This document shows positions 14,577-22,041 of a DNA stretch of 34,407 bases, piece after piece. Location of the stretch: assembly GCA_000996085.1 (NCBI GenBank), contig LBYG01000005.1:1-34407 (forward strand), in the 5' to 3' direction. The first letter of the stretch is position 1. Each line of letters starts with the position of its first letter. The stretch comes from Parcubacteria group bacterium GW2011_GWB1_40_14. Its GTDB lineage: Bacteria; Patescibacteriota; Minisyncoccia; Terrybacterales; GWB1-40-14. The translations under genes were made by a program, and so were the position numbers. The notes beneath the pieces are model-generated. The model was given only the letters and a program-made list of their open reading frames with translations, searched no databases and had not been told where the DNA came from.

Positions 14577-17153
14577 TTGGCAAGTAAAAACCCCTGGCGT
14601 CTTAGCCGGAATGTCATACCGTCCCGATACTTTATCAGCCTCACGCCTGATTTTGATGATTTCACCTTCCGAGGCTTATCTTATATTAAGGTAAATATTG
14701 AAGAGGCCACTTCGATTATAACTCTTCATGCTGCTGAGCTTGATATAACAAACGCTGAAGCTAACTTAGGCAATAAAACAAAAAACATTACGTATAACAA
14801 GAAACACCAGACGGTCTCTCTTGAATTCATTGACCAGTTACGCCCGGGAACCCGATGGCTGACCCTTGGATTCAAAGGTAAACTTAACGACAAAATGCAT
14901 GGTTTCTACCGTACATCCTACATGGTAAACGGTGAAAAGCGCTGGGGTGCGGCTACGCAGTTTGAAGCAACAGATGCGCGACGCGCTTTCCCTTGCTTTG
15001 ACGAGCCGGATATGAAGGCTATCTTTACTATCCAGATAATTGCGCCTTTGCATATGACGGTATTATCAAACATGCCGGCATACTCTATTCCTGTTTCACC
15101 AAATAAAATAAATAAAACAGTTGTATTCGAAGACACCGTACCGATGTCTACATACTTAGTTGCATTCGTTGTAGCAGAGCTTGAATATATTGAAGGTTTT
15201 ACCAGAGACAACAAACCGGTTCGCGTATGGGCTACGCCCGGCAAGAAAGAAATGTGCCGCTTCGCGCTTGAAGTTGCTCTTCATTCAATAAAATATTTTG
15301 AAAAATGGTTCGGCGTACCTTATGCTCTACCCAAACTTGATATGGTCGCCTTGCCTGATTTTGCTTCCGGCGCCATGGAAAACTGGGGACTCATAACGTA
15401 TCGCGAAACAGCTTTACTTATAGATGCAAAAAACTCTTCAGCTGCTATGCGCCAGCGAGTCGCAGAGGTCGTAGACCACGAACTTGCGCACCAATGGTTC
15501 GGTAACTTAGTTACTATGCGCTGGTGGACACATCTTTGGCTTAATGAAGGTTTTGCTTCATATGCGGGACCAAAAGCTGTTGATGCTCAATTTCCAAATT
15601 GGGATGTGTGGACGCAATATATAACAGAAGATTATTTCCCAGCACTTGGCGCAGACAGTTTGAACAATACCCACGCTATCGAAGTTTCTGTTAAAAATCC
15701 CGATGAGATCCGAGAGATCTTTGACGCGATAACTTACAGCAAGGGTTCAGTAATTAACCGCATGCTTGAATACTATTTAGGTATTGAGGCTTACAGCCGT
15801 GGTTTGAGTTTATATTTTGATAAATATAAATTCGGCAACGCTACAACAGATGATCTCTGGCAAGCCCTTGAAGAAGCTTCGGGTAAACCTGTCAGCGAAC
15901 TTATGGCGCGATATACTCGCCAAAAAGGATATCCTGTTGTAACAGCTTATCTTGATGATGAAAAAAACGAACTTCGGCTGGAACAGAAACGTTTCATTTT
16001 TGACGGCAGTAAAGATACCAAACACTCGCTTTGGCACATTCCCCTTTTAATGCAAACAGGTGAAAATGAAAACACGTTAAGCTATTACATGCGGGACCGA
16101 AAAGCTGTTGTGCAATTAAATTCCCGTGCATGTTCATGGCTTAAGATAAATCCGGGACAAAGCGGTTTCTATCGCGTTGCTTATTCGCCGGAAATGATAT
16201 CGCGCTTGGCAATAGCGGTTAGTGAAGGCGCTTTGCCGACAATTGATCGCATCGGTCTTCTCAATGATGCTTTCGCGCTCGCGCGAGCCGATTTTATAAA
16301 AACAAGAAGTGCTCTTGAGCTTCTTGAAGCTTACAAAAGCGAAGACAACTATAACGTTTGGCGTGAAATCGAACACGGCTTAAATCTCTCCGGCAAACTT
16401 ATCTCTGCTGACACATGCTCTTACCTGCAATTTAAATCGTTTGCGAGAGATTTTTTCAAACCAACAGCAGAACGCCTTGGTTGGGATAAGATCCCGGGTG
16501 AATCCTTTACGGATATTTTCTTGCGTTCGCTTGCAATTACTAACATGGGCAACTGGGGAGACCAAGATACAATCGATGAAGCCAGACGACATTTCAGCTC
16601 TTATGTTAACGGCGGAGAATTAGACCCGGATATCCGAAATGCTGTTTTCTTACTGGTTGCAAAGCATGGCGGCAATGAAGAATTCGAAAAGTTCATCAAG
16701 CTTTACGAGAACGCAACTTCGCCTGAAGAAAGCGTCAGAACTCTGAGAGCTTTGGGCTCATTCAATGACACCGTAATTCATGCCCGGGCGCTTGATATAG
16801 CGCTTAGTGAAAAAGTTCGTCCGCAGGATAAACTGCGCATGGTTTGGTATTCGAATAAAAAGACCCATACCTTAACGTGGGAATTCGTGAAAAATAACTG
16901 GGATGTTTTCCTGAAACTTTATGGCCACGGCGGCCTTGGCTTTATGAATGGTCTGATAGCTTTGCCTGCGGGATTCTCTACGCAGGAACAACTTGAAGAT
17001 GTTGAACGTTTTTTTGCAACACACGACGTGTCCGGAGCCGACCGCGCTGTTAAGCAGTGTCTTGAAAAAATTCGCTCCAATATTGCCTGGCGTGAACGAA
17101 GCTGTAATGAAGTTATTGAGTGGCTTGAAGAAAAATTCTCCTATAGAACATAG
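14577..17153 (+). CDS. M1 family aminopeptidase (APN/ERAP-like)
   Basis: This 858-residue zinc aminopeptidase removes N-terminal amino acids from peptides. The substrate-recognition motif GAMEN is at residues 265-269. The zinc site is HELAH (301-305) with the third ligand Glu at 324 in WLNEGF, exactly 18 residues after the second His. An N-terminal beta-saddle domain and a long C-terminal helical ERAP1-C-like domain are present, so it is full length. There is no signal peptide, so it is cytosolic. The TTG start is supported by AAAGGAG six bases upstream. It is monocistronic and ends in an unusual nested hairpin structure. Together with the M16 peptidase and the zincins it suggests peptide scavenging, which would suit a host-dependent lifestyle (inference). 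Confidence 0.95.
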   Translation: MASKNPWRLSRNVIPSRYFISLTPDFDDFTFRGLSYIKVNIEEATSIITLHAAELDITNAEANLGNKTKNITYNKKHQTVSLEFIDQLRPGTRWLTLGFKGKLNDKMHGFYRTSYMVNGEKRWGAATQFEATDARRAFPCFDEPDMKAIFTIQIIAPLHMTVLSNMPAYSIPVSPNKINKTVVFEDTVPMSTYLVAFVVAELEYIEGFTRDNKPVRVWATPGKKEMCRFALEVALHSIKYFEKWFGVPYALPKLDMVALPDFASGAMENWGLITYRETALLIDAKNSSAAMRQRVAEVVDHELAHQWFGNLVTMRWWTHLWLNEGFASYAGPKAVDAQFPNWDVWTQYITEDYFPALGADSLNNTHAIEVSVKNPDEIREIFDAITYSKGSVINRMLEYYLGIEAYSRGLSLYFDKYKFGNATTDDLWQALEEASGKPVSELMARYTRQKGYPVVTAYLDDEKNELRLEQKRFIFDGSKDTKHSLWHIPLLMQTGENENTLSYYMRDRKAVVQLNSRACSWLKINPGQSGFYRVAYSPEMISRLAIAVSEGALPTIDRIGLLNDAFALARADFIKTRSALELLEAYKSEDNYNVWREIEHGLNLSGKLISADTCSYLQFKSFARDFFKPTAERLGWDKIPGESFTDIFLRSLAITNMGNWGDQDTIDEARRHFSSYVNGGELDPDIRNAVFLLVAKHGGNEEFEKFIKLYENATSPEESVRTLRALGSFNDTVIHARALDIALSEKVRPQDKLRMVWYSNKKTHTLTWEFVKNNWDVFLKLYGHGGLGFMNGLIALPAGFSTQEQLEDVERFFATHDVSGADRAVKQCLEKIRSNIAWRERSCNEVIEWLEEKFSYRT

Positions 17154-17161
17154 ATTTAATG

Positions 17162-17277
17162 AAACCGTCCAGCTCTAATTTTTATTAAGAATTCTGGATG
17201 ATTTAAAAGCGTATTGATAAAACAATACGCTTATTTTTATATAATAATTTACTAAAATTAGGGCTGGACGGTTTTTT
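17162..17277 (+). terminator. Nested double hairpin after the M1 aminopeptidase
   Basis: An outer stem pairs 17162-17182 (AAACCGTCCAGC then CTAATTTT) with 17254-17274 (AAAATTAG then GCTGGACGGTTT) over about 20 bp with one mismatch. It encloses a perfect 10-bp hairpin, AAGCGTATTG-ATAAAA-CAATACGCTT (17207-17232). Each is followed by T-rich sequence (ATTTTTAT and TTTTTTCG), so both could terminate the aminopeptidase transcript. Confidence 0.75.
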
Positions 17278-17339
17278 CGTGCATTCATTGTGTGTTAATC
17301 TATATATAAACGAATATCCGTTTATTATTCTTATAAAAT

Positions 17340-17798
17340 ATGAGCATTCCTAAACCAATATTATCAGTTTTTACCAAAACCTTTCTGGTACGCTACTTTC
17401 TGTTCATTGTGCCGGTAACAATAATGATATTAATTTTGACCATTAGCTACGAAAGGATCATGCAAAAAAGCATCGCAGCTTTACCGCTTGAATATTCGCA
17501 ACAACTTACAAATGTGATCCGTGGGATACTCATGATCCACGCTTATGCCATTATCACGATCCTGTTTTTCTTTTTCTTTGTTGTGATCGGAACCCTAGTA
17601 AGTATCTGGTGGACATTTAGACCGACCCTTAAACTTTTGAAGGCTATGGATAACGTGGCAAGGGGTGACTTTTCCGTACGCTTACCTGAAGATTCAAAAG
17701 ATGAAATAGGACGCATTTTCAAACGTTTCAATGCAATGACCCAAGGACTTGAAGAAGCTGCAGTCAAAGGTTTTATGACCATTGCCTTGAAACCATAG
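17340..17798 (+). CDS. Orphan membrane HAMP-domain protein
   Basis: This 152-residue protein has two transmembrane helices (about 18-38, RYFLFIVPVTIMILILTIS, and about 68-92, YAIITILFFFFFVVIGTLVSIWW), a short extracytoplasmic loop, and a C-terminal HAMP domain (about 93-142; RPTLKLLKAMDNVARGDFSV, then DEIGRIFKRFNAMTQGLEE). HAMP domains normally relay signals to a kinase, cyclase or methyl-accepting domain, but the protein ends about ten residues after it and is followed by a terminator. It may be an adaptor that dimerises with other sensors, or a truncated sensor. No partner is adjacent. No Shine-Dalgarno sequence is visible before the ATG. Confidence 0.85.
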   Translation: MSIPKPILSVFTKTFLVRYFLFIVPVTIMILILTISYERIMQKSIAALPLEYSQQLTNVIRGILMIHAYAIITILFFFFFVVIGTLVSIWWTFRPTLKLLKAMDNVARGDFSVRLPEDSKDEIGRIFKRFNAMTQGLEEAAVKGFMTIALKP

Positions 17799-17821
17799 AA
17801 AAAATTATCGCGCGCAATATT

Positions 17822-17855
17822 AAAAATCCCCGCACTTTTTGTGCGGGGTTTTCTT
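17822..17855. terminator. Terminator between convergent HAMP and SdpI genes
   Basis: The stem CCCCGCAC / GTGCGGGG with a TTTTT loop is followed by TTTTCTT on the plus strand and by A/T-rich sequence on the minus strand. It can end both converging transcripts. Confidence 0.8.
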
Positions 17856-18504
17856 ATTGCAAAAATCTTTCTTTCCGAAAAAGAATATATGAATAAATTA
17901 TTAACCATACCAAAGATACCGCTAACGGAACGATCGCGACAACAAAAGCAAAATCCGCGGGAACCAATATTCCAAACATTGCGATGATACCGGAGACCTT
18001 AAATATCAATCCGCCTATTTTATGGGTTTTCTCCCAAACCATGTCTGAGGATATTGTCCAAGGCGTACGTATGCCAAAGAACCAATTGCGTTTTGTGCGG
18101 GGCAATATTGTGCCCATTATAAAGAACATCATCCCGAGCATAGGTGCGGCTGCGCGCGCAAAATTAAAACGTATACCCAAATTCCAGGCTAAAGATAATG
18201 CGTTAAAAAACATAAAAGTAAACACCATCAAGACAATAGATAAGTTGTATTCTTTACGGAATTTTTTAAAATTTTCACGGAATGGGTCAATATATGGCAC
18301 TATAACCAAAAACAAAAATACTATCGTGGCTATTGCCGGAAATAAAAACAACCCGATAAATTTATTTCCGTAACCGTCAACTTGTCCGGCGCCGTTCCAA
18401 TGAACGGCTATTTCCGAAGGCAGCATAGGATATACATAGATACTTGCGATAAAAGAAACGCCTATCAACACAAGACTTAAAATATATGCTATTGCTGTAG
18501 ACAT
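17854..18504 (-). CDS. SdpI family / DUF1648 membrane protein
   Basis: This 216-residue integral membrane protein has about six hydrophobic helices. The N-terminal DUF1648 motif is YPMLPSEIAVHWNGAGQVDGYG (about 26-47), written here in its recognisable parts PSEIAVHWN and GQVDGYG. The SdpI signature PRTKRNWFFGIRTPWT followed by VWEKTHKIGG lies at about 133-165. In Bacillus, SdpI gives immunity to the SdpC toxin and senses it; many homologues in other phyla have no Sdp toxin and no known role, and none is encoded here. It starts five bases after the NUDIX stop, so the two form an operon. Confidence 0.9.
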   Translation of the reverse strand: MSTAIAYILSLVLIGVSFIASIYVYPMLPSEIAVHWNGAGQVDGYGNKFIGLFLFPAIATIVFLFLVIVPYIDPFRENFKKFRKEYNLSIVLMVFTFMFFNALSLAWNLGIRFNFARAAAPMLGMMFFIMGTILPRTKRNWFFGIRTPWTISSDMVWEKTHKIGGLIFKVSGIIAMFGILVPADFAFVVAIVPLAVSLVWLIIYSYILFRKERFLQ

Positions 18505-18509
18505 AAAAA

Positions 18510-18968
18510 TTATATTTCTTTAATGGAATAATTAAGAATTGTATTATTATCTTTAAAATTAAACTCTCCTTCAAAATTCTTACCGGCCAAAAGCAGAGGC
18601 ATCCAATAGCGGTCATCTGGCCACATCGTATCATACGGAATATTATTTTTGTCGAACCATTGCGGTCTCATCTCTTCTGTTTCCAGGGGTTCACCTTCAA
18701 ATTTTTCAGAACTGAAAATATGCACTTCCTGCAATACATCCGGCTCTTCTTGCGAATGAAATGTTATTGTGCCGCGTTTATCTAACCCGTTTGCTGATAT
18801 ACCGCACTCTTCCTGAAGTTCACGCAAAGCCGCGCTTTCAACGCTTTCGCCTTGTCCAAGTTTTCCGCCAAAGCCATTCCATCGTCCCGCACCAAAACCC
18901 CGCTTTTTCATCCCCAAAAGCACGCGGTCGCCGTCATGAATTATGCATAAAGTAAGTATTTGTTTCAC
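18510..18968 (-). CDS. NUDIX hydrolase similar to MTH1 (8-oxo-dGTP diphosphatase type)
   Basis: This protein of about 152 residues has a complete Nudix box GKLGQGESVESAALRELQEE followed by CGI (the GX5EX7REUXEEXGU pattern). Around it are blocks strongly like animal MTH1 as I recall it: GFGAGRWNGFGGK before the box, and EEMRPQWFD, MWPDDRYWMPLLL and DNNTILNY after it. The WPDD block forms the base-recognition site in MTH1, so removal of oxidised purine nucleotides is a reasonable prediction. The longest frame starts at 19016, but the GTG at 18968 matches the usual MTH1 start (KQILTLCII) and has GGGGAA upstream. First gene of an operon with SdpI. Confidence 0.88.
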   Translation of the reverse strand: MKQILTLCIIHDGDRVLLGMKKRGFGAGRWNGFGGKLGQGESVESAALRELQEECGISANGLDKRGTITFHSQEEPDVLQEVHIFSSEKFEGEPLETEEMRPQWFDKNNIPYDTMWPDDRYWMPLLLAGKNFEGEFNFKDNNTILNYSIKEI

Positions 18969-19027
18969 AATAATATTATTCCCCAATTTAAGATTTTCGC
19001 AAATAGACAAGAACATTTCTTGCCCAA

Positions 19028-19057
19028 AACAAAAACCCCCCTTATAGGGGGGCTTTT
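19028..19057 (-). terminator. Terminator of the cold-shock gene
   Basis: On the minus strand GCCCCCC-TATAA-GGGGGG is followed by TTTTTG. It lies 14 bases after the cold-shock protein stop. Confidence 0.85.
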
Positions 19058-19070
19058 GGACTAAAAAAGA

Positions 19071-19268
19071 TTAGGAGCGCTGTACGTTTACAGCGTTCGG
19101 ACCTTTTGGAGAATTCTCAATTTCAAAAGTTACAGCGTCCCCTTCGCGAAGTTCGTTGTATTGAACTCCTACCAAAGAATTGCTGTGGAAAAAGACATCT
19201 TTTTCCTGCCCTTCTACAGTGATGAAGCCGAAACCTTTGTCAGTAAGTTTTTTGATTGTACCATTCAT
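19071..19268 (-). CDS. Cold-shock domain protein (CspA family)
   Basis: This 65-residue single cold-shock domain has the RNP1 motif KGFGFITV (residues 11-18) and the RNP2-like DVFFHSNSL (about 24-32), followed by LREGDAVTFEIE and the C-terminal GPNAVNVQ. It binds single-stranded RNA/DNA as an RNA chaperone. Length and layout are those of the family. It is monocistronic with a strong terminator and a long structured leader (19269 to about 19400), which is typical of cold-inducible csp genes, where the leader controls translation with temperature. Confidence 0.95.
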   Translation of the reverse strand: MNGTIKKLTDKGFGFITVEGQEKDVFFHSNSLVGVQYNELREGDAVTFEIENSPKGPNAVNVQRS

Positions 19269-19353
19269 GGTTTAAACTATTTTTAACTTGAATAAAATGC
19301 AAATGTAAGTATTTTTAAACTCGACACACTTTTTAAAACAAACTTCTTTGCTT

Positions 19354-19434
19354 ACCGTATACTTTTGGTACACGGTGCTACGATACGTTAGTACGCAACT
19401 TGAGAAGAATAACACACGACAACCTAAACGTCAA
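19354..19434 (-). promoter_or_regulatory. Promoter and structured 5' leader of the cold-shock gene
   Basis: On the minus strand TTGACG (19434-19429), a 16-bp spacer and TTATTC (19412-19407) form a plausible promoter, giving a leader of about 130 nt. The leader contains the hairpin ACCGTGTAC-CAAAA-GTATACGGT (19376-19354; 9 bp with one G-U). A role as a temperature-responsive leader is inference from cspA. Confidence 0.5.
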
Positions 19435-19464
19435 TACTAATCCGGATAGGTTTCCGCAGATATT

Positions 19465-19755
19465 TTAATCGGCGCTTTTAAACCGCATACTAGTTTCGTA
19501 ATCTGGAAAATATTGGTGCAGGGTCGGAAGGACAAATTGACCAAAAATAGATTCTTTGGGTTCGCGCGAAAGTAAATATTCAAAAGAATTTTTTATTAAT
19601 TCTTCAGGAGTTATTTTTCCCTGCGTGAGTTTCTTATAATAATCTTCCGCCACAGTAACTGAATGCTTGGTCTCGCCGATATCATCATGGACAGTTACCT
19701 TAAACGTCCATCCATATGGCGTAATTGTCTTATTATCTATAATTATCTCGATCAT
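19465..19755 (-). CDS. Hypothetical protein, 96 aa
   Basis: This soluble 96-residue protein starts with an amphipathic beta pattern (MIEIIIDNKTITPYGWTFKVTVHDD), then helices (VAEDYYKKLTQGKITPEELIKNSFEYLLSRE) and a C-terminal PTLHQYFPDYE. Beta strands followed by helices, and the ITPEELIKNSFEYL segment, suggest a small conserved domain, but I cannot name the family. The ATG has no obvious Shine-Dalgarno sequence. It lies between the csp leader and the divergent thioesterase gene and appears to be transcribed alone. Confidence 0.7.
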   Translation of the reverse strand: MIEIIIDNKTITPYGWTFKVTVHDDIGETKHSVTVAEDYYKKLTQGKITPEELIKNSFEYLLSREPKESIFGQFVLPTLHQYFPDYETSMRFKSAD

Positions 19756-19926
19756 ATTTAAAAATAATCTATATTCCTATATTTATATTTTAGCGCTTCT
19801 TATGTTTTTGTTAAGTTCCCAACCATTTTTCATATAGAATATTCCCTTAAGCATTGCGAACTGTTCTCTTGACACATTATATCAATTAGCGAGAATCAAG
19901 GTAACAGCTTTTTGAAAGGAACGGCG

Positions 19927-20406
19927 ATGACAAAGCCAAGGGCTTTCCAAGACTACTTTCCTCGCATGACATGTTTCGGGTGCGGTCCAAACAACCGTTC
20001 CGGACTTAAAATAAAAAGTTTTTGGACAGAAGACGGCTTAAATGTTATCTGTTCCTGGAAACCTAAAATAACTCATTCCTCGGGTATGCCAAATGTACTT
20101 CAAGGCGGCATCATTGCCACACTTATTGATTGCCATTCTATTTGGACAGCGATTGCCTATGATTATCGAGATGAAAACCGTTCCTTCGGCACTGAACCTA
20201 TGCCTGGATATGTAACCGGAACCTTTAATGAAATAAGACTTATGCGTCCGACCCCATTGGATGCAAAAATTGTTTTATGCGCGCGCGTTATAAACAAACT
20301 TAGGAAAAAAGCAATAATACATTGCGAACTATTTGCAGATGGGGTGCTATGCGCAAAAGGAGAAATTACCGCCATACGCCTTGAAGAAAGCCGCTATATA
20401 CGCTGA
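19927..20406 (+). CDS. Hotdog-fold thioesterase-like protein
   Basis: This 159-residue protein of the PaaI/hotdog superfamily would hydrolyse an acyl-CoA or similar thioester. The N-terminal CFGCGPNNRSGLKIKSFW is a recognisable lead-in of a thioesterase subfamily. The hotdog helix region is GMPNVLQGGIIATLIDCHSI (Gln-Gly-Gly and Asp positions fit the catalytic helix), followed by strands TGTFNEIRLMRPTPLD and KAIIHCELFADG. AAAGGA six bases before the ATG at 19927 decides against the in-frame TTG at 19912. TTGACA at 19869-19874 is a probable -35 box. Monocistronic, with a terminator after it. Substrate unknown. Confidence 0.85.
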   Translation: MTKPRAFQDYFPRMTCFGCGPNNRSGLKIKSFWTEDGLNVICSWKPKITHSSGMPNVLQGGIIATLIDCHSIWTAIAYDYRDENRSFGTEPMPGYVTGTFNEIRLMRPTPLDAKIVLCARVINKLRKKAIIHCELFADGVLCAKGEITAIRLEESRYIR

Positions 20407-20420
20407 TAAGTATACAAATT

Positions 20421-20450
20421 ACCGCTGGAAAATTCAGCGGTCTTTATTTT
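20421..20450 (+). terminator. Terminator of the thioesterase gene
   Basis: The stem ACCGCTG-GAAAATT-CAGCGGT is followed by CTTTATTTT, 14 bases after the stop. Confidence 0.75.
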
Positions 20451-20466
20451 AATATTTTATAAAATA

Positions 20467-20493
20467 TTAAAAACCGCATGATAATTCATGCGG
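20467..20493 (-). terminator. Terminator of the M16 peptidase gene
   Basis: On the minus strand CCGCATG-AATTAT-CATGCGG is followed by TTTTTAATATTTT, nine bases after the stop. Confidence 0.8.
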
Positions 20494-20502
20494 CTAAATA
20501 CT

Positions 20503-21792
20503 TTATGCAATAAGAGTTGTATGGAGAATATCTTGTATCGTCTCAACACTGCCGCCATAGGGGCCGACAATTGAAACCTTCCATCCGCCCGGAAGAAACA
20601 ACTTCTGCGCAATGCGCGTTACATCTTTTCGCGATACATTATCAGCATCGTGTATAGCATCAGTCGGTGTTACAGCTTTCCCGTAGGAAAGCTCTGAACC
20701 CACTAACCAGCCCAAAATTGTAGACACGTTGTCTGAAGACATCGCTAAATTTCCTGCACGGAAACTTTTTGCGCATTGCAGTTCATTGGCAGAAGGCGGC
20801 TCATCCATGAGTCTTCGGATCTCTAAAGCAATCGCCTGTATAGCTTCTTCGGTCTTTGTCGGAGAAACTCCTGCGCTACATACAAAAGCTCCAAAGTCAT
20901 GGCCGTTTCCGTAATCTGAAGTAACGCTGTAAGCAAGACCCTTGAGGGTTCTGACATTCTGAAACAGACGCGAGCTCATTCCGCTACCCAAAATGCCGTC
21001 AAGAACAATTGCGCTAGCCCGGTCATTTGAGTGAAAGGCAGGAGCTGAAACACCAAGCGTAATGATAGCTTGCGCAAAATCTTTCTGCTTAATAACAATT
21101 TCCGGATTGGCTGATGAAGAAATCGGCTCATCAGGAAAACCATAATAAGAACTTGTGCGCGGCAAACCGGAAAAATATTTTTCCGCAAGCGAATATGCAG
21201 ACTTAACATTTAGGTCGCCGCTGAAGGCAAGAACTGCTTCCCGCGCATTATACATTTCTTGACGAAAACGCACGAAATCCGGACGGGAAAACTTTTCCAG
21301 ATTTTCACGCGGTCCTACGATCGGGCGGCCAAGAGATGTGTCGCCATACATTAATTTATGCAATTCTTCCCAAGCGATGCTTGAAGGATCATCGGCACGT
21401 CTTGCCAATTCCTGTAAAACAGCTCCGCGTTCAGCATCAATGTCTTCTGTACGCAATTGCGCATTAAACAACATATCACTCAAAACATCCATCGCAACTT
21501 CAAATTTATTTACCGGTATGCCGATTACAAAATATACTTTATCGTAACCGGTGAAAGCGTTAAAATTCCCTCCAACGCCTTCGATCGCTCTTGATATGAT
21601 CTCTTGCGTGGGATAACGGATACCGCCACGGAAAAACATATGCTCAAGGAAATGCGCTATGCCGTTTGTCTCTGCGTTTTCACGACGAGCACCAGCACGC
21701 AAACCAAGGACTACATGGGAACTTAAAATGCCTTTCTGAGTCACAGCAAATGTACGAAGTCCATTCGAAAGGACCTTGCGCTGGATATCCAA
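20503..21792 (-). CDS. M16 family zinc peptidase (processing-peptidase-like)
   Basis: This protein has about 429 residues in two M16 halves. The inverted zinc motif HFLEH (HxxEH) sits near residue 47 from this start, with the distal Glu ligand region AERGAVLQELA about 80 residues later. The C-terminal half has the R/Y substrate pair region (GLAYSVTSDYG). Such single-chain bacterial M16 proteins degrade or process peptides and are related to mitochondrial processing peptidase. The TTG at 21792 has AAGGAG six bases upstream; the TTG at 21810 with AAGGA nine bases upstream is an alternative. There is no signal peptide. Element copy 6 lies just upstream but, unlike the others, does not end at this start codon. 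Confidence 0.9.
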   Translation of the reverse strand: MDIQRKVLSNGLRTFAVTQKGILSSHVVLGLRAGARRENAETNGIAHFLEHMFFRGGIRYPTQEIISRAIEGVGGNFNAFTGYDKVYFVIGIPVNKFEVAMDVLSDMLFNAQLRTEDIDAERGAVLQELARRADDPSSIAWEELHKLMYGDTSLGRPIVGPRENLEKFSRPDFVRFRQEMYNAREAVLAFSGDLNVKSAYSLAEKYFSGLPRTSSYYGFPDEPISSSANPEIVIKQKDFAQAIITLGVSAPAFHSNDRASAIVLDGILGSGMSSRLFQNVRTLKGLAYSVTSDYGNGHDFGAFVCSAGVSPTKTEEAIQAIALEIRRLMDEPPSANELQCAKSFRAGNLAMSSDNVSTILGWLVGSELSYGKAVTPTDAIHDADNVSRKDVTRIAQKLFLPGGWKVSIVGPYGGSVETIQDILHTTLIA

Positions 21793-21854
21793 AGCTAACT
21801 CCTTTTTCAAATAACGGTTTCCTTATTTAATACCATATTTCTAAATTTTTGCAA

Positions 21855-21987
21855 CCAGGTAGTAGAAATTCGACTATTAGATTAATAAATTTCTAGATTT
21901 ATTATATAAAGTATTTCTACTCATAACTAAATAAAAATATTCTTTATTGTTCCGCAACTGCAGAACGGTCGAATTTTCACTACCTGG
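21855..21987 (-). promoter_or_regulatory. Structured leader element, copy 6 (TTG-flanked)
   Basis: The minus-strand arms at 21987-21968 and 21874-21855 are identical to copy 3. The inner hairpin is GTTCTGC-AGTT-GCGGAAC (21949-21966) with one U-G pair, and the interior is 74 nt including AATAAAT/ATTTATT. In place of ATG the flanks are TTG on both sides. The element directly follows the ABC-F terminator and ends about 60 bases before the M16 peptidase start, which has its own Shine-Dalgarno sequence. A TTG-initiated frame of about 39 codons crosses the element. Confidence 0.8.
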
Positions 21988-21992
21988 CAAGC

Positions 21993-22020
21993 AAAATGCC
22001 CCGCTAAGCGAGGCATTTTA
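21993..22020 (-). terminator. Terminator of the ABC-F gene
   Basis: On the minus strand the AAATGCC / GGCATTT arms with an inner TCGC/GCGG pair are followed by a T-rich end. It lies about 20 bases after the ABC-F stop and immediately before element copy 6. Confidence 0.8.
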
Positions 22021-22041
22021 TTTTAACAATTTATCACAACA

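Noticed and set aside
1206..21987. The six elements as integron attC sites
   Set aside because: They are imperfect palindromes between genes, but they lack the GTTRRRY/RYYYAAC core boxes, do not follow each gene in an array, and no integrase gene is in the window.
1206..21987. The six elements as a recently active MITE family
   Set aside because: A recently copied element would share its interior as well as its ends. Here the 70-83 nt interiors are unrelated, while arms and inner hairpin are conserved or covary. An older insertion origin remains possible.
1206..21987. The six elements as a CRISPR array or a known riboswitch
   Set aside because: Spacing of several kilobases excludes CRISPR. 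I see no conserved core of a known riboswitch class, and the downstream genes share no metabolite.
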